Positions 8,856 through 16,187 of a stretch of DNA of 64,000 nucleotides are shown piece by piece; the first letter of the stretch is position 1; the number at the start of each line of letters is the position of its first letter. Both the position numbers and the translations under genes were made by a program. The DNA comes from Azospirillum ramasamyi (GTDB lineage: Bacteria > Pseudomonadota > Alphaproteobacteria > Azospirillales > Azospirillaceae), in the NCBI RefSeq assembly GCF_003233655.1, contig NZ_CP029829.1:692978-756977 (forward strand). Direction: 5' to 3'. The notes beneath the pieces are model-generated. The model searched no databases and was not told where the DNA came from. It worked only from the letters and a program-made list of their open reading frames with translations.

Positions 8856-9986
8856 TCAGGAGGCGATGCGGCGATAGCTTTCGGCCAGATCGGCGCCGGC
8901 ACGGCGGACGGCGGTGCGTTCGAAGCGGGCCATCGCCGACAGCGCATCGACTCCGAAGCCGGCAACCGCCGGCAGCCCGTCTCCCCCGATCAGCGACGCG
9001 GCGCGGAACCACTCCAGCCGGTCGACCAGACCGGCGCCGAGCAGGGCGCCGGCCATCGCGGCGCCTCCTTCCACCAGGACGCGGGTGATGCCGCGGGAAG
9101 ACAGGGCGGAAAGGGCGGCGGCGGGATCGACCCGGCCATCCGCACCGGCGGCGACCGCGATCACCTCCACGCCAAGCGCGGTGAGGGCTTCGGCACGCGC
9201 GGCGTCGGGGCTGGGGCCGGTGACGACCCAGGTCGGGATGCGGCCAGCGCCGGCGGCCAGCTTCGCCGCCGGGGACAGGCGCAGGCTGCTGTCCACCACC
9301 ACGCGCACCGGGCTGCGGTCGCCGAGGCCGGGCAGGCGGCAGGTCAGTTCGGGGTCGTCGGCCAGCGCGGTGCCGATGCCCACCAGGATCGCGTCATGGC
9401 CGGCGCGCAGACGGTGGCCCCAGGCGCGGGCGGTCGGGCCGGTGATCCATTGCGACTCGCCGGTCCGGGTGGCGATGCGGCCGTCCAGCGTGCTGGCGAC
9501 CTTCAGCGTGACCAGCGGGCGGCCCAGCGTGATGCGGTTGAAGAACCCTTCGTTGAGGGCCAGCGCCTCGGCCTCGCGGACGCCGGTGACGACCTCGATC
9601 CCGGCGTCGCGCAGGCGGGCCAGCCCGCCGCCGGCAACCCGCGGGTCGGGATCCTGGCAGGCGACGACGACGCGCGCCACCTTCGCCTCCACCAGCGCCA
9701 GGGCGCAGGGCGGCGTCTTGCCGTAGTGGTTGCAGGGTTCGAGCGTGACGTAGGCGGTCGCCCCCTCGGCCCGGCCCGGCAGGTCACGGACGCGGGCCAG
9801 CGCCTCCGTCTCGGCATGGGGACGGCCGCCGGGTTGGGTCCAGCCGCGGCCGATCACGGCGCCGTCGCGGACCAGCACGCAGCCGACCGCCGGATTCGGC
9901 CAGGTCCGCCCCAGCCCCCGCGCGGCGAGCGACAGGGCGGCCTGCATATGGTGCAGGTCGGTGTCGGGATCGGGGAGGACGGGCAC
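8856..9986 (-). CDS. ribD: Bifunctional pyrimidine deaminase/reductase RibD
   Basis: RibD carries out the deamination and side-chain reduction steps of riboflavin synthesis. The N-terminal deaminase (about residues 5-145) has TWPNPAVGCVLV, the zinc motif HAETEAL and the second zinc cluster PCNHYGKTPPC. The C-terminal reductase (about 150-370) has RPLVTLKVASTLDGRIAT, GESQWITGP and VLVEGGAAMAGALL. Length (376) is normal. The start is only 16 bp from the bamE stop, so the rib genes may be read from a bamE promoter. No FMN riboswitch core was recognised upstream. Confidence 0.96.
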   Translation of the reverse strand: MPVLPDPDTDLHHMQAALSLAARGLGRTWPNPAVGCVLVRDGAVIGRGWTQPGGRPHAETEALARVRDLPGRAEGATAYVTLEPCNHYGKTPPCALALVEAKVARVVVACQDPDPRVAGGGLARLRDAGIEVVTGVREAEALALNEGFFNRITLGRPLVTLKVASTLDGRIATRTGESQWITGPTARAWGHRLRAGHDAILVGIGTALADDPELTCRLPGLGDRSPVRVVVDSSLRLSPAAKLAAGAGRIPTWVVTGPSPDAARAEALTALGVEVIAVAAGADGRVDPAAALSALSSRGITRVLVEGGAAMAGALLGAGLVDRLEWFRAASLIGGDGLPAVAGFGVDALSAMARFERTAVRRAGADLAESYRRIAS

Positions 9987-10002
9987 CGAAGCCGGCCTCA
10001 GG

Positions 10003-10497
10003 TCAGCTGCCGGGGCCCTTGCCCTTGGTGTCCTTGGCGGAGAAGCGGCCGACGTTGCCCATCATCTGTTCCAGGAAGCCCATCTCGCGGCCGGCGGTGG
10101 GCGTCGTGCGCTCCACCAGATCGATGTCCTGGCCGTTCGACTTGTCCAGCGTCCTGATCTCGCGCAGGACGCCGGCATCGTCGAAGCGGGCGATGACGAC
10201 GCGGCGCTCCGTCACCTCCGGCTCGAAGAAGGCGGTCTTCTCGGTCTTCTGGCCGATGTAGTACCAGACATTCGGATCGAAGGTGCCCACCGAGGTCGGC
10301 GTGCCGAGAACCGCGGCGACGTCGTCGCGCCGGCTCTGGCCCGGCTGCAGCTCCGCCACCTGCTGCGGGTCCGTCAGGTTGCCGCGGGTGGCGACGACGG
10401 GGGAGCAGCCGGTCGCGGCGAGGCCGGCGAACAGGACGCTTCCCAGAAGGACAGTGCGAATGACGACGCGCGGAGCGGAAAAGTTCGATCTGGTCAT
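10003..10497 (-). CDS. bamE: Outer-membrane assembly lipoprotein BamE (SmpA/OmlA)
   Basis: BamE is the small lipoprotein of the BAM complex that inserts beta-barrel proteins into the outer membrane. The 164-residue protein has a signal peptide and lipobox (LAATGC, cysteine near residue 31). The BamE core follows: LQPGQSRRDDVAAVLGTPTSVGTFD, then NVWYYIGQKTEKTAFFEPEVTERRVV and FDDAGVLREI, which match the SmpA/OmlA pattern. It is divergent from the cytochrome bc1 chaperone gene to its right, so the gap at 10498-10630 should hold both promoters. Confidence 0.93.
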   Translation of the reverse strand: MTRSNFSAPRVVIRTVLLGSVLFAGLAATGCSPVVATRGNLTDPQQVAELQPGQSRRDDVAAVLGTPTSVGTFDPNVWYYIGQKTEKTAFFEPEVTERRVVIARFDDAGVLREIRTLDKSNGQDIDLVERTTPTAGREMGFLEQMMGNVGRFSAKDTKGKGPGS

Positions 10498-10631
10498 GGT
10501 GCTCGGGCTATGATGGAGCCGGCGGGGCAGGGAGGCCTTTCACCAAAGTGAATGTCCTCATCGATCGGGACAATCGCACCGGCTGCTTCGCCCTGTCAAC
10601 GAGACTCCGAGTCGGGGAAGGGCTGCCGTTC

Positions 10632-11201
10632 GTGTCAGGAAGTTTTATCGGCCGTTTGCTTGACCGTGTCGGCGGCGGCGCGCGCGCCCGGAATGCCGAG
10701 GCGGTGGGCGGGCTGTTCACCGGCATCGTCGCCCAGGCCCGCCAGCCGGGCTTCTACGCCGCACTGGGCGTGCCGGACACGCTGGACGGCCGGTTCGAGA
10801 TGGTGGCGCTGCACCTGTTCCTGGTGATGCGCCGGCTGAAGGGGCAGGGGGCCTTGGCGGCCAAGCTGTCGCAGCGCCTCTACGAGACGATGGTCGACGA
10901 CTTCGAGAAGTCGATCATGGAGCTGGGGGCCGGCGACAGCGGCATCGCCCGGCGGGTGAAGACGATGGCGCGCGGCATGGCCGGGCGAATCCGCGCCTAT
11001 GACGAGGCGCTGGCCGAATCCGGCGATAGCCGGCTCGAAGTGGCGCTGGACAACAACCTCTATGGGACGGTGGATCCGGTGCCGGACGGAGCGCTTCCCG
11101 CCATGGCCGGCTATGTGCGCGCCTGCGTCGCGGCGCTCGACGCCCAGCCGCTGGAGGCGCTGATGCGCGGCGAACTGCGCTTCGCTCCCGCGCCGGCCTG
11201 A
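10632..11201 (+). CDS. Ubiquinol-cytochrome c chaperone (CBP3-like)
   Basis: Members of this family help assemble cytochrome b in the bc1 complex. The ~189-residue protein contains the recognisable core FYAALGVPDTLDGRFEMVAL, HLFLVMRRLKGQG, LSQRLYETMVDDFEKSIMEL and the C-terminal YVRACVAAL. Start choice is uncertain: GTG at 10632 gives the family-like MSGSFIGRLL and has a purine-rich GGGAAGGG 11 bp upstream, while ATG at 10548 adds 28 residues with no similarity. In alphaproteobacteria this gene commonly sits beside bamE and yceD, as here. Confidence 0.85.
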   Translation: MSGSFIGRLLDRVGGGARARNAEAVGGLFTGIVAQARQPGFYAALGVPDTLDGRFEMVALHLFLVMRRLKGQGALAAKLSQRLYETMVDDFEKSIMELGAGDSGIARRVKTMARGMAGRIRAYDEALAESGDSRLEVALDNNLYGTVDPVPDGALPAMAGYVRACVAALDAQPLEALMRGELRFAPAPA

Positions 11202-11366
11202 CGGCACACTATATATATCGCTTTTGAATATACTGCGCCTGTGGGGCCGCCGGCACCGCAGAGGGCTTGCCTTTCGCGGCCGGCGGCTGCATGTGAATCG
11301 AGGGGGCGATTGCTCCCGCCCGTTCGTTTAGACCGCCGCCTTGGTTTCATCAGAGAGTCCTTCGCC

Positions 11367-11954
11367 ATGAGTCCTGTCAACGGCGGCCTGCCGGCCCCGG
11401 AATTCTCGCGCATCGTCAATGCCGACGCGGTGCGCCGCACCGACGTGACCGAGACCATCGAGGCGACGGAGAAGGAGCGCCGCGCGCTCGCCGAGCGGCT
11501 GGAACTGGAGGCGATCGGCAGCCTGACCGCCACGGTGAAGCTGCACGCGGTGCGCGGCGGCCAGATGATCCGGGTGTCCGGCAAGCTGGAGGCCGACGTG
11601 GTCCAGACCTGCGTCGTCACGCTGGAGCCGGTGCCGGCCCATGTCAGCGAGAGCTTCGAGGCGCTGTTCGCCCCGCCCTCGATGGTCGAGGACCAGGGGC
11701 TGGAGATCGATTTCGACCCCTCCCTGTCGGACGAGGACATCCCCGAGCCGATGGAGAACAATCGAATCGACATCGGCGAACTGACCGCGCAGCACCTGTC
11801 GCTGGGTCTCGATCCCTATCCGCATGCCGAGGGTGTGGAATTCGAGGGCTATGACGAGGGTGACGAAGGCGGGGCGACCGAAGACGAGGCGGCGGAAGAG
11901 GCGGAAAAGCCGAACCCCTTCGCCGTTCTGCAGCAGTTGAAGCAGCCGAAGTGA
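11367..11954 (+). CDS. yceD: YceD/DUF177 family protein
   Basis: YceD-family proteins are encoded directly upstream of rpmF across bacteria; an RNA-related role in 23S rRNA accumulation has been described for homologues. The 195-residue protein shows the family features: LTATVKLHAVRGGQMIRVSGKLEADVVQTCVVTLEPV, including the single conserved Cys-x-V segment, and an acidic C-terminus (DEGDEGGATEDEAAEEAEK) ending in PNPFAVLQQLK. The ATG at 11367 is preferred over the ORF start at 11241 because MSPVNGGLPAPEFSR begins the conserved N-terminal strand. Confidence 0.93.
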   Translation: MSPVNGGLPAPEFSRIVNADAVRRTDVTETIEATEKERRALAERLELEAIGSLTATVKLHAVRGGQMIRVSGKLEADVVQTCVVTLEPVPAHVSESFEALFAPPSMVEDQGLEIDFDPSLSDEDIPEPMENNRIDIGELTAQHLSLGLDPYPHAEGVEFEGYDEGDEGGATEDEAAEEAEKPNPFAVLQQLKQPK

Positions 11955-12095
11955 CTGCGGACTTGCGTCCCCCGCTGTTCCTTGTATAAGGGCCGGCATT
12001 TCCACCCCCTCCAATGAGCGGCGCGGGGTTGCGAAATGGGGGTTGTTCGGGCTTGCCCTTCGGGAGCATTTGCCTTATTGAATGCCGCTCGCGCT

Positions 12096-12122
12096 GGGCG
12101 GCCCCTGTTCGGGCCGCCCTTT
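12096..12122 (+). promoter_or_regulatory. Perfect 9-bp hairpin with T run in the rpmF leader
   Basis: The arms GGGCGGCCC (12096-12104) and GGGCCGCCC (12111-12119) are exact complements around the loop CTGTTC, followed by TTT. It ends 22 bp before the rpmF ATG and is the typical shape of an intrinsic terminator, yet rpmF, plsX and fabH follow in operon order. It may attenuate read-through from yceD or protect or process the rpmF mRNA. Confidence 0.7.
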
Positions 12123-12144
12123 CCAATGAAGAGAGTTTACGGTC

Positions 12145-12333
12145 ATGGCTGTTCCGAAGAAGAAGACCTCCAAGTCGCGGCGCAACATGCGGCGTTCGCA
12201 CCATGCTCTGCCGACCTCGGCCTACAACGAGTGCCCGAGCTGCGGCGAGCTGAAGCGTCCGCACCACGTCTGCGGGTCTTGCGGCCAGTACGACCAGCGC
12301 GAAGTGGTTCAGAGCGGCACCGCGGCCGCTTGA
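12145..12333 (+). CDS. rpmF: 50S ribosomal protein L32
   Basis: The 62-residue basic protein begins [20 protein letters not shown], the universal L32 start. It has two CxxC pairs (CPSCGE and CGSCGQ), so it is the zinc-binding C+ form, not the zinc-free paralogue. It sits in the usual yceD-rpmF-plsX-fabH order linking ribosome and lipid synthesis. A strong hairpin lies in its leader. Confidence 0.98.
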   Translation: MAVPKKKTSKSRRNMRRSHHALPTSAYNECPSCGELKRPHHVCGSCGQYDQREVVQSGTAAA

Positions 12334-12364
12334 TCCCGATCGCGTTGTCTGAGGTCCCGATGAT

Positions 12365-12385
12365 CAGGGGCGTATCTCGCCCCTG
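12365..12385 (+). promoter_or_regulatory. 8-bp hairpin in the rpmF-plsX gap
   Basis: CAGGGGCG (12365-12372) and CGCCCCTG (12378-12385) pair perfectly around TATCT. There is no T run, so termination is not evident. An RNA-processing or stability element between the ribosomal protein and the lipid gene is possible. Confidence 0.45.
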
Positions 12386-12415
12386 CCGGGGTCGTAGCCG
12401 GGGAGCCTGCTCGCG

Positions 12416-13468
12416 GTGAGCCAGCGTCTGACCATCGCCCTGGATGCCATGGGTGGCGATCTCGGTCCCGACATGGTCATTGCCGGGGCGGAGATCGCGC
12501 GGGAGCGCCATCCCGATGTGCGCTTTCTGCTGTATGGCGACCGGGAGCGGATCGAACCGCTGCTGAGCCAACGCCCCGCGTTGAAGGCGGTGGCGGAGAT
12601 CCGCCATACCGCCGACTTCGTGGCGGGGGACGCCAAGCCCGCAGTCGCCCTGCGTGCCGGGCGCCAGTCCAGCATGAGGCTTGCCATCGACGCCGTGGCG
12701 TCGGGCGAGGCCGCCTGCGTGGTCTCGGCCGGCAACACCGGCGCCCTGATGGCGATGGCGAAGTTCGTGCTGAAGACGCTGCCGGGCATCGACCGGCCGG
12801 CGATGGCTTCCTTCTTCCCGACGCAACGGGGCGAGAGCGTGATGCTGGACCTCGGCGCCAATGCCGAATGCCAGTCGGAAAATCTCGTCCAGTTCGCCGT
12901 GATGGGGGCCGTCTTCGCGCGTGCCATCCTGGGGCTGCCGGAGCCGACGATCGGTGTGCTGAACATCGGTTCGGAAGACATGAAGGGCAACGAGGTGGTG
13001 CGTGCCGCGGCGGCCAGCCTGCGCGACATGCCGCTGCCCGGCCGCTTCCATGGCTTCGTCGAAGGCACCGACATCGGGCTGGGGACGGTCGACGTCATCG
13101 TCACCGACGGCTTCACCGGCAATGTCGCGCTGAAGACGGCGGAGGGGACGGCCAAGCTGTTCTCCGAGTTCCTGCGCCGCACCTTTGCGACATCCTTCCT
13201 GGCACGGATCGGCTATCTGCTGGCAAGGGGCGCCTTCAAGCGCTTCCGCGAGCGGATCGACCCGCGGCGCTACAACGGCGCGATGTTCCTGGGCCTGCGC
13301 GGCGTCTGCGTGAAGAGCCATGGCGGCACCGACCCGGTCGGATTCGCCAATGCCGTCGCGGTCGCGATCAATCTGGCGACTCACGGTTTCAACGAGCGCA
13401 TCAAGGAAGAGATGGGGCGCATAGCCGACGCGAACCCTCTTCCCGACACGAAGGCGGCGGCGGGCTGA
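12416..13468 (+). CDS. plsX: Phosphate acyltransferase PlsX
   Basis: PlsX makes acyl-phosphate from acyl-ACP, the first committed substrate for phospholipid synthesis by PlsY. The 350-residue protein starts at GTG 12416 with the family N-terminus MSQRLTIALDAMGGDLGPDMVI. Further signatures are VSAGNTGALMAMAKFVLKTL, MLDLGANAECQ, the block GFVEGTDIGLGTVDVIVTDGFTGN and the C-terminal RRYNGAMFLGLRGVCVKSHGG. fabH starts 3 bp after its stop. Confidence 0.97.
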   Translation: MSQRLTIALDAMGGDLGPDMVIAGAEIARERHPDVRFLLYGDRERIEPLLSQRPALKAVAEIRHTADFVAGDAKPAVALRAGRQSSMRLAIDAVASGEAACVVSAGNTGALMAMAKFVLKTLPGIDRPAMASFFPTQRGESVMLDLGANAECQSENLVQFAVMGAVFARAILGLPEPTIGVLNIGSEDMKGNEVVRAAAASLRDMPLPGRFHGFVEGTDIGLGTVDVIVTDGFTGNVALKTAEGTAKLFSEFLRRTFATSFLARIGYLLARGAFKRFRERIDPRRYNGAMFLGLRGVCVKSHGGTDPVGFANAVAVAINLATHGFNERIKEEMGRIADANPLPDTKAAAG

Positions 13469-13471
13469 ACC

Positions 13472-14443
13472 ATGGTCATGCGTTCCCGAGTTCTTGGTTG
13501 CGGTATCTTCCTGCCGGCCAACGTCGTCACCAACCAGGATCTGGAACAGCGGGTCGACACGTCGGACGAGTGGATCGTCCAGCGCACCGGCATCAAGTCG
13601 CGCCACATCGCGGCTGAGGGGGAGAAGACCTCCGACCTCGCCATCGCGGCGGCGACCCGCGCGCTGGAGCATGCCGGCATTCCGGCCGCCAGCATCGACT
13701 GCATCGTGCTGGCGACCACCACGCCCGACAACACCTTCCCGGCCACGGCCACCAGGGTTCAGGCCGCGCTCGGCACCGTCGGATTCGCCATGGACATCCA
13801 GGCGGTCTGCGCCGGATTCGTCTATGCCATGGCTGTCGCCGACAATTTCCTGCGCAGCGGCCAGGCGCGCCGGGCCCTGGTGATCGGGGCGGAAACCTTC
13901 TCCCGACTGCTGGACTGGAACGACCGCACCACCTGCGTGCTGTTCGGCGACGGTGCCGGCGCCATCGTGCTGGAGGCCTATGAGGCCAAGGGCGATTCGT
14001 CCGATCGCGGCGTGCTGTCCACTCATCTGCATTCCGACGGCAGCCAATACGACCTGCTCTATGTCGACGGCGGCGCGTCCTCGACCGGCACCATCGGCCA
14101 TGTCCGCATGCACGGGCAGGAAATCTTCCGCCATGCCATCTCCAAGCTGTCGGCGGTGGTGGATGAGGCTTTGCTCGCCAACGGCCTGGAATCCACCGAC
14201 ATCGACTGGATGGTTCCGCACCAGGCCAACAGGCGCATCATCGACGGACTGGCCCGCAAGATGAAGCTGTCGCCGGAAAAGGTGGTGCTGACGGTGGACC
14301 GCCACGGCAACACGTCGGCGGCGTCGATCCCGCTGGCGCTGGGCGAGGCGGTGGCCGACGGCCGGGTCAAGCGCGGCGACCTGATCCTGATGGAAGCCAT
14401 CGGCGGCGGCCTGACCTGGGGCTCGGCGCTGATCCGCTGGTAA
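13472..14443 (+). CDS. fabH: 3-oxoacyl-ACP synthase III
   Basis: KAS III condenses acetyl-CoA with malonyl-ACP to start fatty-acid chains. The 323-residue protein has the full catalytic triad in context: Cys in [13 protein letters not shown], His in [13 protein letters not shown] and Asn in [15 protein letters not shown]. The N-terminal [18 protein letters not shown] and C-terminal [13 protein letters not shown] are typical. It is translationally close to plsX and precedes ihfA. Confidence 0.98.
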   Translation: MVMRSRVLGCGIFLPANVVTNQDLEQRVDTSDEWIVQRTGIKSRHIAAEGEKTSDLAIAAATRALEHAGIPAASIDCIVLATTTPDNTFPATATRVQAALGTVGFAMDIQAVCAGFVYAMAVADNFLRSGQARRALVIGAETFSRLLDWNDRTTCVLFGDGAGAIVLEAYEAKGDSSDRGVLSTHLHSDGSQYDLLYVDGGASSTGTIGHVRMHGQEIFRHAISKLSAVVDEALLANGLESTDIDWMVPHQANRRIIDGLARKMKLSPEKVVLTVDRHGNTSAASIPLALGEAVADGRVKRGDLILMEAIGGGLTWGSALIRW

Positions 14444-14595
14444 GCGGCCCCTGCTTTTTCCATACTCTCTTCGATGCTGCACCGCACGCGCAGCCCGCCT
14501 TCGGCCGGGCTGTATGCGGCTGCCAAGCTTTTGAATTGACGGACCTTCTTTCCCCGGATTACCGTCTTCGCAATGGTTGCGGGGGAGGTCGAACC

Positions 14596-14928
14596 ATGTC
14601 TCAGAACACCGTCACGCGGGCCCAGTTGAGCGAGGCCGTCTACCAGGAAGTCGGTCTGTCGCGCAACGAATCGGCCGATCTGGTCGAAACCGTCCTGGAC
14701 GAGATTTCCGACGCGCTCGCCCGGGGGGAGATGGTGAAGATTTCCTCATTCGGCAGCTTCCAGGTTCGCCAGAAGGGCGAGCGGGTCGGCCGGAACCCCA
14801 AGACCGGGGAGGAAGTGCCCATCCTGCCGCGGCGGGTGCTGGTCTTCCGTGCCAGTCATGTGCTGAAGAACCGCATCAACGATGTCCAGGAGGGTGGGGC
14901 GCCGACGCCCGCGCGGGCTCTCTCCTGA
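14596..14928 (+). CDS. ihfA: Integration host factor subunit alpha
   Basis: IHF-alpha bends DNA as a heterodimer with IHF-beta and assists sigma-54 activation, recombination and replication. The 110-residue protein has the HU/IHF fold: [30 protein letters not shown], then [30 protein letters not shown] with the DNA-intercalating proline in the following arm. The ATG at 14596 gives the family-sized protein; the frame extends 20 codons upstream without similarity. A promoter of its own is likely, since 150 bp separate it from fabH. merR follows 118 bp downstream. Confidence 0.96.
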   Translation: MSQNTVTRAQLSEAVYQEVGLSRNESADLVETVLDEISDALARGEMVKISSFGSFQVRQKGERVGRNPKTGEEVPILPRRVLVFRASHVLKNRINDVQEGGAPTPARALS

Positions 14929-15046
14929 GGCCGGCCGTCAGTTATGACGCCGCTTCCAGGGAGATGGGCTCCCAGCCCAATGCCGTTCCGTGCCCGTCTG
15001 CGGATCGTCGCATCCGGTCGCTGCCGGGTGGCGGCCTGATCCTGCC

Positions 15047-15529
15047 ATGAAATCCGCCACCGCCTATCGCACCATCAGCGAGGTCTCGACCGACCTGAAC
15101 GTGCCCCAGCATGTGCTGCGTTTCTGGGAAACCAAATTCCCCCAGATTCGCCCGCTGAAGCGCGGCGGAGGCCGGCGCTATTACCGGCCGGAGGATGTCG
15201 AGCTTCTGCGCCGGATCCAGGCGCTGCTGTATGAGGACCGCTACACCATCAAGGGCGTGCAGCGCCTGCTGAAGGAAGGGCGCATGTCCGATCCGACGCC
15301 GCCCTTGCCCGAGGATGCCGATGAGCCCGGCGATTCCGGTGCCGGAGCGGGAGAGCAAGGCGCATTCGACGACGGCGTCGAGGACGGCCCGGATGACGGA
15401 CCGCATTACGGTACGCAGCCCCCTTTGTCCGCCGCCCTGCGGCACGAGATCACCATGGTGGTGGACGAACTGAAATCGCTGCGTTCGGTGCTGTCGCGCC
15501 TCTCCGAAATCGGGGACAAAAAAAGCTGA
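15047..15529 (+). CDS. MerR-family transcriptional regulator
   Basis: The 160-residue protein has an N-terminal MerR winged helix ([28 protein letters not shown], then [37 protein letters not shown]), an acidic low-complexity linker (residues ~85-125) and a C-terminal coiled-coil ([25 protein letters not shown]). There are no metal- or drug-binding cysteines. This MerR is nearly always found after ihfA in alphaproteobacteria; its target is unknown to me. A tRNA-Pro promoter starts right after its stop. Confidence 0.93.
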   Translation: MKSATAYRTISEVSTDLNVPQHVLRFWETKFPQIRPLKRGGGRRYYRPEDVELLRRIQALLYEDRYTIKGVQRLLKEGRMSDPTPPLPEDADEPGDSGAGAGEQGAFDDGVEDGPDDGPHYGTQPPLSAALRHEITMVVDELKSLRSVLSRLSEIGDKKS

Positions 15530-15548
15530 AAAATCATCACGGGAGATG

Positions 15549-15577
15549 TTGCATCGGCAAAAGTCCGCGGCTATAGT
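15549..15577 (+). promoter_or_regulatory. Sigma-70 promoter of tRNA-Pro
   Basis: TTGCAT, 17 bases, TATAGT. The spacing is ideal and transcription would start near 15584, 40 bases before the tRNA. Confidence 0.7.
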
Positions 15578-15623
15578 CCCGTTCCCTTCCGGAGCCAAGC
15601 CGCAAGCACTGCGGTGAAGTTGA

Positions 15624-15700
15624 CGGAGCGTAGCGCAGCCTGGTAGCGCATCAGACTGGGGGTCTGGGGGTCGCAGGTTCGAATCCTGTCGCTCCGACCA
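15624..15700 (+). tRNA. tRNA-Pro (GGG anticodon)
   Basis: A 77-nt cloverleaf with acceptor CGGAGCG paired to CGCTCCG, discriminator A and encoded CCA. The anticodon stem CAGAC/TCTGG encloses TGGGGGT (anticodon GGG). The T arm contains GTTCGAATC. It forms the left boundary of the CRISPR-Cas region. Confidence 0.97.
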
Positions 15701-15716
15701 GTTCCGGAAGGATCGG

Positions 15717-15752
15717 AAAAGCCTTGGAACCCAAAGGTTCCAGGGCTTTTTC
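15717..15752 (+). terminator. Intrinsic terminator after tRNA-Pro
   Basis: AAAAGCCTTGGAACC pairs with GGTTCCAGGGCTTTT (one G-T wobble) around a CAAA loop and runs into TTTTT. It would end the tRNA-Pro transcript. Confidence 0.85.
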
Positions 15753-15919
15753 TTTGCCCGCATCATTGGGTGACGATGCGGCATCTATCGGCGCCGTGTG
15801 AAACCCTTGGGTGGAAGTCGAACCAATTCCCAAAGGGAGCGCAGCCTTGTGCGCGCCGGCAGCCGCAACGGCCCGCCGTTCCGCGGCCTTCTGGCCTATC
15901 TGTCCGCCAAGCTCCGACC

Positions 15920-16039
15920 AAAAAGAACGCGGCGGGCCGAAGCCCGCCGCACATCTTGTGCCGCAAAGGGAAAACCCCCGCGACGTGTTAACGGAAGGAC
16001 CCCGATCCCCCAGCGGCTAAGCAAGGTGATTGTCTTTCC
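15920..16039 (-). ncRNA. Predicted tracrRNA of the type II-C CRISPR-Cas system
   Basis: Read on the minus strand, bases 16019-15997 match 23 consecutive bases of the CRISPR repeat, and similarity continues to GTTAAC at 15992-15987 with a small bulge, so the anti-repeat covers almost the whole repeat. This gives the lower stem (GUU with AAC), an internal bulge and a long upper stem. Downstream come a GGG/CCC hairpin with a TTTT loop (nexus position), a GCACA-AGA-TGTGC hairpin and a 9-bp GC stem with a UUCG loop (15950-15929) ending in TTCTTTTT, a clear intrinsic terminator. The 5' end near 16039 is inferred from a weak promoter. It is divergent from cas9, 150 bp away. Everything except the exact 5' end is visible in the sequence; expression is not shown. 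Confidence 0.88.
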
Positions 16040-16045
16040 GCGGCA

Positions 16046-16074
16046 AACATCTCATGAGGGATTGTCTCCGTCAA
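16046..16074 (-). promoter_or_regulatory. Candidate tracrRNA promoter
   Basis: On the minus strand TTGACG (16074-16069) is followed after 17 bases by GATGTT, a poor -10 (3 of 6). The position fits a start about 15 bases before the anti-repeat, but the -10 is weak. Confidence 0.3.
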
Positions 16075-16187
16075 TCAGGTTGTAAAACTCTTTGATATGG
16101 ACATACCAGCGGTGCGTTTGGACAATTCCGCTCTTGAAATGCGAGCCCATGCTTTTCGGCTGCATCAATTGCGGGAGGAAGTCTGTC

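Noticed and set aside
9987-10002. FMN riboswitch before ribD
   Set aside because: The bamE-ribD gap is only 16 bp and no RFN-type core was seen; there is no room for one.
14942-15784. Minus-strand frame with the peptide SERQDSNLRPPDPQSDALPG
   Set aside because: This peptide is the well-known false translation of the strand opposite a tRNA-Pro gene; the tRNA lies at 15624-15700.
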